From: CAVVYV01 sp963752585
Lineage (GTDB): Bacteria > Actinomycetota > Thermoleophilia > Solirubrobacterales > 70-9
Assembly (NCBI GenBank): GCA_963752585.1
Contig: CAVVYV010000003.1
Span: 1-9,258 of the forward strand
Direction: 5' to 3'
Length of the DNA stretch: 9,258 nucleotides
Shown: positions 1 to 7,308 of the stretch, in pieces
How the letters are laid out: every line of letters starts with the position of its first letter
Numbering within the stretch: the first letter of the stretch is position 1
Program-made: the position numbers and the translations under genes
Notes under the pieces: generated by a model
Told to the model about the DNA's origin: nothing
The model's database searches: none
Seen by the model: only the letters and a program-made list of their open reading frames with translations

Positions 1-1
1 C

Positions 2-691
2 GTGCCGATTCGGGTCGTGCTCGCCGACGACAGCTACATCGTCCGCGAGGGGATCGAGGAGATTCTCGCCCTGTGCGAGGGAGTGGTGGTCGAGGGCTCG
101 TGCGCGGACAAGGATTCGCTGCTCGCCGAGGTCGACGCCAGGAACCCCGATGTTGTCGTCACCGACATCCGGATGCCGCCCACCCACACCGACGAGGGGA
201 TTCAGGTCGCCGCGAGGCTGCGGGACACGCATCCCCGGATCGGAGTTGTGATCCTCAGCCAGTACTCGGATCCCAGCTACGCGCTGCGGCTCCTCGATTC
301 CGGCTCCGACGGCAGGGCTTACCTGTTGAAGGACGGGATCCATGACCGCGCGGGACTCCACGATGCGATCAAGGCCACCGCCGAAGGCGGGTCCGTAATC
401 GACCCCAAGGTCGTCGAGATCCTGGTTCACGCCCAGACCCGGTCCGAGCGCTCGCCAATCTCCGAGCTCACTCCGCGTGAGCTCGAAGTCCTGTCCGCAT
501 TAGCGGAGGGGAGGAGCAATACCGCGATCGCGGAAGATCTGGTGCTGACCAAACGGGCCGTCGAGAAGCACATCAACGCGATCTTCCTCAAGCTCGGATT
601 GACTCACGCTGCCGACTCCGAAGATGTCAGCAAGCGGGTCAAGGCCGCGCTGATGTTCCTGGCGGAGAGGCCGAATCTCGAAACAGGCTGA
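2..691 (+). CDS. NarL/FixJ-type (LuxR-HTH) response regulator
   Basis: This is a two-component response regulator that should bind DNA when phosphorylated by a partner histidine kinase. The 229-residue protein has an N-terminal receiver domain (about 3-125) with the acidic pair D9/D10, phospho-acceptor D55 in VVVTDIRMP, switch residue S86 and conserved K110 in YLLKDG. A C-terminal LuxR helix-turn-helix (about 154-202) carries the family signature LTPRELEVL, then NTAIAEDLVLTKRAVEKHI. The length is usual for the family. The start is a GTG at position 2, followed by the normal MPIRVVLADD opening, so the gene looks complete although its upstream region is outside the window. The kinase at 1220-3061 is the obvious candidate partner because it belongs to the HisKA_3 class that usually pairs with NarL-type regulators. 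Target genes cannot be read from the sequence. Confidence 0.95.
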   Translation: MPIRVVLADDSYIVREGIEEILALCEGVVVEGSCADKDSLLAEVDARNPDVVVTDIRMPPTHTDEGIQVAARLRDTHPRIGVVILSQYSDPSYALRLLDSGSDGRAYLLKDGIHDRAGLHDAIKATAEGGSVIDPKVVEILVHAQTRSERSPISELTPRELEVLSALAEGRSNTAIAEDLVLTKRAVEKHINAIFLKLGLTHAADSEDVSKRVKAALMFLAERPNLETG

Positions 692-777
692 ACATCCGGG
701 GGAGGAGACAGGCCACCCCTGGGGGATGCGTGCCTACCCCCTTGGCGCGGCGGCCACTGGACTGGATCCTTCTGGTG

Positions 778-1185
778 ATGAATGCCGTTCGGACTACCGT
801 CAGCGATCGGGTAAGGGTTCTGACGGTCGACGACCACGCGCCGTTCCTCGACGTGGCCCGCGAAGTGATCGACGGCACGCCGGGGTTCGAGGCGGTCGGC
901 GAGGTCTCGTCGGGCGCAGAGGCACTTGTGGCGGCCGACGCGATCGAGCCTGATCTCGTCCTGATCGACGTCCACATGCCCGAGATGAGCGGAATCGAGG
1001 CGAGCCGAAGGCTCAGCGCCAGCCATCCGGAGGCTGTCGTTGTCCTGATCTCCACCCATGAGCCGAGCGAGCTGCCGGCCGCAGCGCGGAACTGCGGAGC
1101 GGCAGGGGTGCTGAGGAAGCAGGACCTCGGTCCGGCGTCCATTCGCCGCATTTGGGCCACACACGGCCGATCCTCCACAACGTGA
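778..1185 (+). CDS. Stand-alone receiver (CheY-like) response regulator
   Basis: This is a single-domain response regulator of 135 residues with no DNA-binding output domain. The receiver features are complete: D18/D19 in LTVDDH, phospho-acceptor D64 in LVLIDVHMPEMSG, switch T93 in LISTHE, and K114 in GVLRKQDL. The protein ends just after the fifth receiver helix. It lies 86 nt after the LuxR-type regulator and 34 nt before the histidine kinase on the same strand, so one kinase may serve two receivers. Such proteins can act as phosphate sinks or relay intermediates, or through protein contacts; which applies here is unknown. The ATG at 778 puts the first strand about 12 residues in, as is usual. 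A GTG at 730, preceded by a G-rich stretch (720-724), is an in-frame alternative that would add 16 residues. Neither has a strong ribosome binding site. Confidence 0.85.
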   Translation: MNAVRTTVSDRVRVLTVDDHAPFLDVAREVIDGTPGFEAVGEVSSGAEALVAADAIEPDLVLIDVHMPEMSGIEASRRLSASHPEAVVVLISTHEPSELPAAARNCGAAGVLRKQDLGPASIRRIWATHGRSSTT

Positions 1186-1219
1186 ACTTGCCGGCTGTGC
1201 GACCCTGGATGCCTCTGGG

Positions 1220-3061
1220 ATGGAGGAAGCGAGAGCGGGGATAGAAGACGGTCGGGAAGTAACCGGCGGTCTGCGCTTGAAGCTCGTTGGACTGGCGATC
1301 GCGGGCGCGGCACTCGCGGCGGCCTCCGCGGCGTTCGGCCTCTCCAATTCGGGTTCCACCGATCGGGTCACCGTCGCGGTCGCCTCGGTGATGATGACCG
1401 CGATCCCCATCGGGGTGGGCATCTACGCATGGGGCAGAGAGTCGAGCAACCGGTTTGGCGCTCTGCTCGTGGCGACCGGCTTCCTCTGGGGCCTGACGTC
1501 CCTGTCGGCGTCCGGGAACGACGTCATCTACAGCGTCGGCAGAGTGTCGCTCTGGGCCGCCGAGGTGGCGCTGCTCTACACGATGCTTGCCTACCCGACC
1601 GGTCGACTGACCTCGCAGGCGGAGCGGATCGTGGTTCTCGGCGTCTGCTTGCTGGTCCTGTCGCTCTATCTCCCCACGGCCCTCATCAGCGAGCAGTACG
1701 TCCTGCCGTTCCCGCTGACGACGTGTACCGACGGTTGCCCGACCAATGCGTTCATGCTCACCGGGTCGGAGCCCGCGTTCGTGGATGTAGTTGAGAATGT
1801 GCGCGACGTTCTGGCGGCGCTGCTGTTCGCCGCAGCCATCTCGATCCTCGCGATTCGAATCAAGCGCGCGACGCCGCTGATGCGGGCGATGCTCTTGCCC
1901 GTGCTGGCGGTGGCGATCGTCCGCCTGGTCTCGGTCGGCGTCTACCAGCTGGTGGCGGGTAGCTATCCGGACTCCGCGGTCACCGAGGTCGTCGGCTGGA
2001 TCGCCGCCTTCGGGATCCCTGCGATGTCGATCGCCTTCCTGGTCGGGCTGTTCTACTGGCGCATGGTCGAGGCGGGGATGCTCGAGCAGGTCACGGCCGG
2101 CCTCCGTTCCGACCTGGGTCCGGAGGGCCTCGAGTCACTGATCTCCGGCTCACCGCTCGGCGGGTCGGTCCGGGTCCTCTACCGGGTTCCGGCCGCCGCA
2201 GGTCGGTCGGATCGGTGGGCGGATGGTGTCGGTCTGACCGCGCAGCTGCCCGCATCGGGCTCCTCGCAGGTCGCCACCGAGTACCGCTCCGGTGGGAGCA
2301 GGGTTGCGGTGGTCCACGACGAGGTGTTCCGCGGACAGGCGAAGTTCCTCGAGGCGATCGGCTCCTGCGCGATCGCCTCGCTCGAGAACAAGCGGCTCTC
2401 CACCGCGCTGGACTCGTCCCTGCAGGAGGTGGCGGACTCGCGCGCCCGCATCTCCGCGGCTGCCGACGAGGAGCGCCGGCGGATCGAGCGGGACCTGCAC
2501 GACGGTGCACAGCAACAGCTGGTGACTCTTCGCGTCAAGCTCGAGCTGATCGCGGAGATGATCAAGTCGGACCCTGCGAGGGCGACCGAGCAGCTCCAGG
2601 GCGCAGGGACTCGGCTGACGGACATCCTCGAGGAGGTCCGCGCTCTGGCGCATGGCATCTATCCGCCGCTCCTCGTCGATGCCGGGCTCGGCGAGGCGCT
2701 GGTCGCCGCGGGCCGGCGGGGCGCGGTTTCGACCACGGTTGATTGCGACGGGATAGGCCGGTACTCGCCCGACACCGAGAGCGCCGTGTACTTCTGCTGC
2801 CTCGAGGCGCTGCAGAATGCCGGCAAACACGCCGATGGCGCCGGGTCCATCTGGATCCACCTGCGGGAGTCCGATCGGCAGCTTCGCTTCGAGGTTCGCG
2901 ACGACGGCGCCGGCTTCTCCCCCGCGTCCACCGTCAACGGTGGCGGGCTCACCAACATGCACGACCGCGTGGCCGCCCTCGGGGGCAGGCTGAGCGTAAT
3001 CTCACGCCCGGGCGCCGGTACCCGGGTTATCGGCACCGTCCCGCTCACACCTCATGGCTAG
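1220..3061 (+). CDS. Membrane sensor histidine kinase (HisKA_3/HATPase_c)
   Basis: This 613-residue integral-membrane histidine kinase autophosphorylates and passes phosphate to a response regulator. The N-terminal half holds about eight hydrophobic helices (near 20-42, 50-71, 78-96, 108-126, 136-156, 194-213, 222-246, 254-280). The YPTGRL turn after helix 4 is common in actinobacterial kinases of this layout. A loop of about 37 residues between helices 5 and 6 contains C169 and C173. Residues 285-385 form a cytosolic linker of uncertain, possibly GAF-like, fold, followed by a coiled coil (about 390-420). The HisKA_3 dimerisation box has H427 in ERDLHDGAQQQL. The ATPase domain shows N533 in LEALQNAGKHA, DDGAGF at 561-566 and GGGLTNM at 574-580, so it looks catalytically intact. 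The ATG at 1220 has no clear ribosome binding site. The 3' end overlaps the DUF2252 gene by 8 nt. The signal sensed is unknown. Confidence 0.95.
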   Translation: MEEARAGIEDGREVTGGLRLKLVGLAIAGAALAAASAAFGLSNSGSTDRVTVAVASVMMTAIPIGVGIYAWGRESSNRFGALLVATGFLWGLTSLSASGNDVIYSVGRVSLWAAEVALLYTMLAYPTGRLTSQAERIVVLGVCLLVLSLYLPTALISEQYVLPFPLTTCTDGCPTNAFMLTGSEPAFVDVVENVRDVLAALLFAAAISILAIRIKRATPLMRAMLLPVLAVAIVRLVSVGVYQLVAGSYPDSAVTEVVGWIAAFGIPAMSIAFLVGLFYWRMVEAGMLEQVTAGLRSDLGPEGLESLISGSPLGGSVRVLYRVPAAAGRSDRWADGVGLTAQLPASGSSQVATEYRSGGSRVAVVHDEVFRGQAKFLEAIGSCAIASLENKRLSTALDSSLQEVADSRARISAAADEERRRIERDLHDGAQQQLVTLRVKLELIAEMIKSDPARATEQLQGAGTRLTDILEEVRALAHGIYPPLLVDAGLGEALVAAGRRGAVSTTVDCDGIGRYSPDTESAVYFCCLEALQNAGKHADGAGSIWIHLRESDRQLRFEVRDDGAGFSPASTVNGGGLTNMHDRVAALGGRLSVISRPGAGTRVIGTVPLTPHG

Positions 3062-4493
3062 GACCGATCGCGACAGGAAGAGGAAGGGCGACGTCGTTCA
3101 CGCCCATCCCTCCGCGGCCGAGCGCGCCGCCGCGGGCAAGGCCGCTCGAGCGGAGGTTCCGCGATCGAGCCACCGCGATTGGCGTCCTGCGGATGACCGG
3201 CCGGATCCGGTCGACGTGCTCGAGCGGCAGGCGGCGACCCGGGTCAGTCAGCTCATCCCCCTGCGCTACGGCCGCATGCTCGCCACCCCGTTTACCTTCT
3301 TTCGCGGCGCCGCAGCGATCATGGCGGCGGATCTCGCGGGGAGTCCTGAATCCGGATTCTCGGTGCAGGCCTGCGGCGACGCCCACCTGTCGAATTTCGG
3401 TGGTTTTGCCTCCCCGGATCGCCAGCTTGTCTTCGATGTCAACGACTTCGACGAGACGCTGCCGGGGCCATGGGAGTGGGACCTGAAGCGCCTCGCCGCG
3501 AGCATCGCCGTGGGCGGGCGTGACAGGGGATTCAGCTCTGCCGAGCGACGGCGCATCGTCGGGGCGGCGGTGGCGGAGTATCGCGAGGCGATGCGGCGAT
3601 TCGCCGCGCAGCGCGATCTCGACGTCTGGTACACGCGACTGGATGTCGCGGCGATCGTCGAGCGCTGGTCCTCGGATGTGAGCCGCAAACAGGTGAAGGC
3701 CTTCGAGCGCAACGTGGCCAAAGCGCGGGCGAAGGACAGCATGCGCGCGTTCAAGAAACTGACGCACGAGGTTGACGGCGAGCTGCGGATCATCAGCGAT
3801 CCGCCGCTGATCGTCCCCATCGACGAGCTCGTCGACGCCCAGGAACGCGGAGAGGTTGAGGGCAGGGTCCGGAACATCCTCGAGCAGTACCGCGCAACTC
3901 TCAGCCACGCCCACCGTCACCTGTTCGACCGCTACCGCTACGTCCACGCCGCGATGAAGGTCGTCGGCGTGGGCAGTGTGGGGACCCGAGCCTGGATCGT
4001 GCTGATGCTCGGGCGCGACGATCAGGATCCGCTCTTCCTGCAGGTCAAGGAGGCACAGGAATCCGTGCTCGAGCCGCACGCCGCACCGAGCCGCTTTGCC
4101 CATCACGGGGAACGCGTGGTTGAGGGCCAGCGGCTGACGCAGGCGGCGAGCGATGTCTTCCTCGGCTGGGTCACCGTCACCGGGATCGACGGGGAGGCCC
4201 GGGACTTCTACGTGCGACAGTTGTGGGACTGGAAGGGATCGGCGCAGGTGGAGCTGATGAGCCCGCGTGGCATGGCCGCCTACGGCCAGGTGTGCGGGGC
4301 GACCCTGGCACGCGCCCACGCCCGCTCGGGTGACCGGATCGCGATCGGCGCCTACCTCGGTCGCAAGCCCAGCTTCGACGAGGCCATCACCGAGTTCGCC
4401 GAGACCTACGCGGACCAGAACGAGGCCGACTATGAGGCTCTCATGGCCGCAGTCCGCGAGGGTCGGATCGAGATCGAGCGCGAGGCCGACTAG
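3054..4493 (+). CDS. DUF2252 family protein
   Basis: This 479-residue protein belongs to the DUF2252 family (PF10009), which has no established biochemical role that I know of. Typical family segments are present: RMLATPFTFFRGAA near 75-88, CGDAHLSNFGGF around 107-118, FDVNDFDET at 127-135 and WDLKRLAAS just after. GDAHLSN (108-114) followed by the acidic NDFDE resembles the catalytic loop and metal-binding Asp of aminoglycoside-phosphotransferase-like kinases, so a kinase-like fold is a reasonable inference, but activity is unproven. The first 50 residues are basic and probably flexible. There is no signal peptide or membrane helix. The ATG at 3054 lies inside the kinase stop region (ATGGCTAG), which suggests translational coupling to the histidine kinase. 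No independent ribosome binding site is clear. The gene meets the antiporter gene tail to tail at 4490-4493. Confidence 0.92.
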   Translation: MARTDRDRKRKGDVVHAHPSAAERAAAGKAARAEVPRSSHRDWRPADDRPDPVDVLERQAATRVSQLIPLRYGRMLATPFTFFRGAAAIMAADLAGSPESGFSVQACGDAHLSNFGGFASPDRQLVFDVNDFDETLPGPWEWDLKRLAASIAVGGRDRGFSSAERRRIVGAAVAEYREAMRRFAAQRDLDVWYTRLDVAAIVERWSSDVSRKQVKAFERNVAKARAKDSMRAFKKLTHEVDGELRIISDPPLIVPIDELVDAQERGEVEGRVRNILEQYRATLSHAHRHLFDRYRYVHAAMKVVGVGSVGTRAWIVLMLGRDDQDPLFLQVKEAQESVLEPHAAPSRFAHHGERVVEGQRLTQAASDVFLGWVTVTGIDGEARDFYVRQLWDWKGSAQVELMSPRGMAAYGQVCGATLARAHARSGDRIAIGAYLGRKPSFDEAITEFAETYADQNEADYEALMAAVREGRIEIEREAD

Positions 4494-5777
4494 CCAGCCG
4501 AAGTGCTCTGCTGCACCAACCCGCTGGTGCGGGTCACCTCGGTTGGGGCGCTCTCCAGCGGCGGTGCCTTGTCGCGGGGGTGGCGCTCGAACCAATCGGC
4601 GTAGCGATCGGCAAGGGGGGCGGCGGTGAGGCCGTGGGCGAAGACCGAGAGCCCCACGGTGAGGTAGACCGCGAGGACGATCAGGTGCTCGTGCGGAAGC
4701 TGGGACTCCTCGATCACGATCACCGCGAACACGATCGAGGCCAGGCCGCGCGGTCCGAACCAGCCAAGAAAGCCAAGCGTCGGCACCCGAGCGTGCGAGC
4801 CGAGCATCGCGATTACGACCGGCACGATTCGTATCACCGTCAGGCTGAGGACCGCGTAGAGGGCGAGCTCCCAGCTCAGCTCCCCCAGCGCCGGGCCGAG
4901 CAGGATCGCACCGAAGAGGACGAAGGTGACCCCGTTGAGCACGCCTCCCACCTCCTCGGTGAGCCGGTTCAAGTCCCCGGGATCGCGCTTGATCGTCGCG
5001 CGGAACGCCAAGCCGGCAACGAAGGCCGCGATGAAGCCCGATCCGTGCAGCGCCACCGCGGTGCCATAGGCGAGAGCCGCGCCGGCCGCCGGGATCACCT
5101 GGCGCCAGGCGCCCTCGATCAGGTCCCTGCGGCCCGCGTATACGACGACGGCCCCGATCAGGAGCCCGGCGGCGATCCCACCGGCGATCCCGTAGCCGAC
5201 CTCCTCGAGCAGCAGGGTCAAACCGGTTCGCCCTTCCGAGATGTGCGATTCGACGTCAGCCGCGGCTACGGCCCCGAACAGCAGCGGCACGCAGATCCCG
5301 TCGTTGAGCCCGCTCTCGATGTTCAGCCCCTGGCGAATCCGACTCGGCACCCGCGGCTCGGTCACGACCGCCTGGCCAAGCGCGGCGTCGGTGGGAGCCA
5401 GGATGACCCCGATGATGGCGGCTTCCCAGAAAGTCAACTTGCCGAAGATCACCCCAGCCGCCAGCCCGCCGAGGGCGATCGTCAGCGGCAGGCCGATTCC
5501 GAGCAGCCGGAGCGGCACCGAGAACCCTCGCCGCAGCTTGCCGAAGTCGATGCGCGAGGCGTCGGAGAAGAGCACGAGCGCCAGCGTCGCCTCGGCCAGC
5601 GCTCGCACGGTCGAGCTGGTGCTCGAGAGGTCGACTCCGTCGAGGACCTTCGGCCCGACCAGGAGTCCCGATCGAGACGAACAGGATCGCCGGCGTGATC
5701 GGCGACCCGGAAAGCCGCTTCGAGACCGCGGCGACGGCGATCAGCGCCAGCGCCACGATCGTCAGTGACCATTCCAT
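4490..5777 (-). CDS. Cation:proton antiporter, CPA1/NhaP-like (frameshifted)
   Basis: This membrane antiporter would exchange Na+ or K+ for H+. It is read on the - strand from the ATG at 5777-5775 to a stop at 4490-4492. The frame opens with the membrane segment TIVALALIAVAAV and runs to PAILFVSIG, then breaks. Ignoring one base (T at 5666 on the + strand) continues it as LLVGPKVLDG into the long downstream frame and gives a 428-residue product of normal family length. Exchanger family (PF00999) hallmarks include LVLFSDASRID, PTDAALG (about 128-134), ESGLNDG (about 154-160) and GPRGLASIVFAVIV, with about 11-12 hydrophobic segments. Taken alone, the downstream frame could start at GTG 5608, but it would lack the first helix and a half. 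The good motif conservation on both sides suggests sequence error or a very recent mutation. The ion specificity is unknown. Confidence 0.85.
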
Positions 5778-5786
5778 TCAGGTCAC
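5765..5786. promoter_or_regulatory. Inverted repeat over antiporter start, possible operator
   Basis: A perfect 6-bp inverted repeat, GTGACC (5765-5770) and GGTCAC (5781-5786), is separated by 10 nt. The antiporter start codon (5775-5777, - strand) lies in the spacer. The placement would suit a repressor operator or an mRNA structure that hides the start. Arms this short in GC-rich DNA can occur by chance, so the function is a guess. The rest of the 194-nt region between the divergent antiporter and hydrolase genes (5778-5971) shows no promoter that I can identify with confidence. Confidence 0.3.
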
Positions 5787-5960
5787 GGAACCGTCGCACC
5801 CGGCCCCGGACCGAGCAATGGGGCGTCCCTGCCGGCGGCTGTGGTGCGGCCACCATCGCCTCGCGGGTACTCGCTCCCTTGCGGCGCCACCGTGCCGAGC
5901 GCAGACTGCTCCGGCAGCCTGAGCTACGAGCAAGCCCGGGCTGAGACAAGCGAAATCGCG

Positions 5961-5966
5961 AGGAGG
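5961..5966 (+). promoter_or_regulatory. Strong ribosome binding site for MBL hydrolase
   Basis: A consensus AGGAGG lies 5 nt upstream of the ATG at 5972. It is the best Shine-Dalgarno sequence on the + strand of the window. It fixes the hydrolase start despite the unusual Gly/Pro-rich N-terminus. Confidence 0.85.
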
Positions 5967-5971
5967 AAGCG

Positions 5972-7301
5972 ATGTCAGACGGCAACGGGCAGATCCCACC
6001 GATGAATCCCTACGGGGGAGTCGGGGGAGGCGGAATCACCATGCCGCCCTACTACAAGCCGACCGAGAGCATGGGCAGCGGGGCGACCTACTACCCGACC
6101 TCGGAGGAGCTCGGCAAGGACGAGATGCGGATCACCTTCGTCGGCAGCTGCCCGTTCCCGCCGCGGCGAAACCAGGCCGCCACCTGCATCATGGTCGAGC
6201 TCGGCAACGGCAAGCGCTTCTTCTTCGACTTCGGTCCCGGCTGCCTGCGCAACATCCTCGCGATGCAGGTGCCGTTGCAGATGGTCAACGACATCTTCCT
6301 CACCCACCTCCACGTGGACCACTACGGCGAGCTGCCCTACCTCTTTGCCTTCGCCCCTTGGGCCGCCCGCTGGAAGCCGCTGCGGGTGCACGGACCGTCG
6401 GGCAGAACACCCGAGGACGGAACCGAGGCCATGGTCGAGGGGATGAAGACAGATGGCCCACTGGCACATCGACAGCTTCAACTCCTCACCGATCGGCGAC
6501 GGCTACGAGGTCGACGTCAACGAGTTCGACTTCCGCGACGACAACGGCGTCTGCTACGACGAGGACGGGGTGACGATTCGTCACTGGCGCCGCTCCCACA
6601 CCAAGGACGGGGCCTCCGCCTACCGCCTCGACTGGAACGGCCTCTCGTTCGTCTGGACCGGCGACGGCCGCCCGGACGAGCTCACCGCCGAGTTCGCGAA
6701 GGGGGTGGACGTCTTCGTCACCGAGGTCCAGCCCGACCTGGCGAACCTGCAGGAGCTGAAGATGGGGCTGCCGGCGATGATCACCAACAACACGATCGAC
6801 ACCGCCCACACGGTCCACTACGCGGTCGGCTACCTGACCAAGCAGGTCAACCCGCGGTTGGCGATGGTCACCCACACCGCCTACGACGAGGATCTGCTGC
6901 CCGAGATCCTCGCCGGCATCAGGGTCCACTGGGACGGCCTGTTCCAGTTCGGCGCTCCCGACGGCGTCGTCGTCAACGTCACCAAGGACGCGGTCTGGAC
7001 ACGCAACGCGGCGCTCTCCGAGGCGGCCAGCCCGGCACGGCCGAGCACCTCCGAGGCAAAGGAGCTGTTCGACCTCGGTCCCCGGCATCTCAGCATCGAG
7101 TTCCCCGACCCCCGACACAACGTCGCCGACGTCCAGGAGGAGTTCGTCCGCGAGAAGGAGATCGACCCGAACCTCTACTACCCGGAGGACGTCAAGCGCG
7201 ACCTCGTGCGGGTCTTCCCGAGGGGGTTCAAGATCGAGATCCCGAAGATGGTCGCCCAGAAGGTCGGCGAGAAGATCAAGAGCCGCTTCGGCCGGGACTA
7301 G
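5972..7301 (+). CDS. GntH-like MBL-fold metallo-hydrolase (frameshifted)
   Basis: This is a metal-dependent hydrolase of the metallo-beta-lactamase superfamily. It resembles the broadly distributed proteins that databases name after GntH of the cyanobacterial guanitoxin cluster; its substrate is unknown. After a Gly/Pro-rich leader (1-25) come MRITFVGS, the THLHVDH metal motif (H112, H114, D116, H117) and RVHGPSGRTPE. At about residue 159 (near base 6449) the frame shifts by one extra base. Dropping it joins EGMK to QMAHWHIDSF and restores a protein of about 442 residues. The second part (6450-7301) holds RHWRRSHTKDG, WTGDGRPDE (probable metal-bridging Asp), AHTVHYAVG and MVTHTAYDED, then QFGAPDGVVVNVTKDAVWTR. 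Neither part alone has the full metal site, so an ATG start at 6453 would not give an active enzyme. No secretion signal is seen. The CobW-type GTPase follows after 7 nt. Confidence 0.85.
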
Positions 7302-7308
7302 GGGCGGG

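Noticed and set aside
3045..4595. Long open frame (516 codons) antisense to DUF2252
   Set aside because: It is a by-product of high-GC codon use: it mirrors the DUF2252 gene, has no recognisable motifs and is Arg/Asp/Val-rich as shadow frames are. The + strand product matches a known family along its length.
4580..5698. Long + strand open frame over the antiporter
   Set aside because: Highly charged, repetitive translation without motifs; the - strand encodes an evident multi-helix antiporter.
5933..5942. 10-bp palindrome AGCCCGGGCT upstream of the hydrolase
   Set aside because: Too short and too GC-rich to call as an operator, with no second copy seen near the other promoters.
6440..6460. 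Programmed ribosomal frameshift in the hydrolase
   Set aside because: No slippery heptamer or obvious downstream pseudoknot is seen, and neighbouring genes carry similar unrelated breaks, so sequence error or mutation is simpler.
5972..7301. Evidence for a guanitoxin biosynthesis cluster
   Set aside because: Only the GntH-like hydrolase is present. None of the PLP enzymes, methyltransferase, kinase or oxygenase of that pathway is in the window, and the hydrolase family is widespread outside toxin producers.
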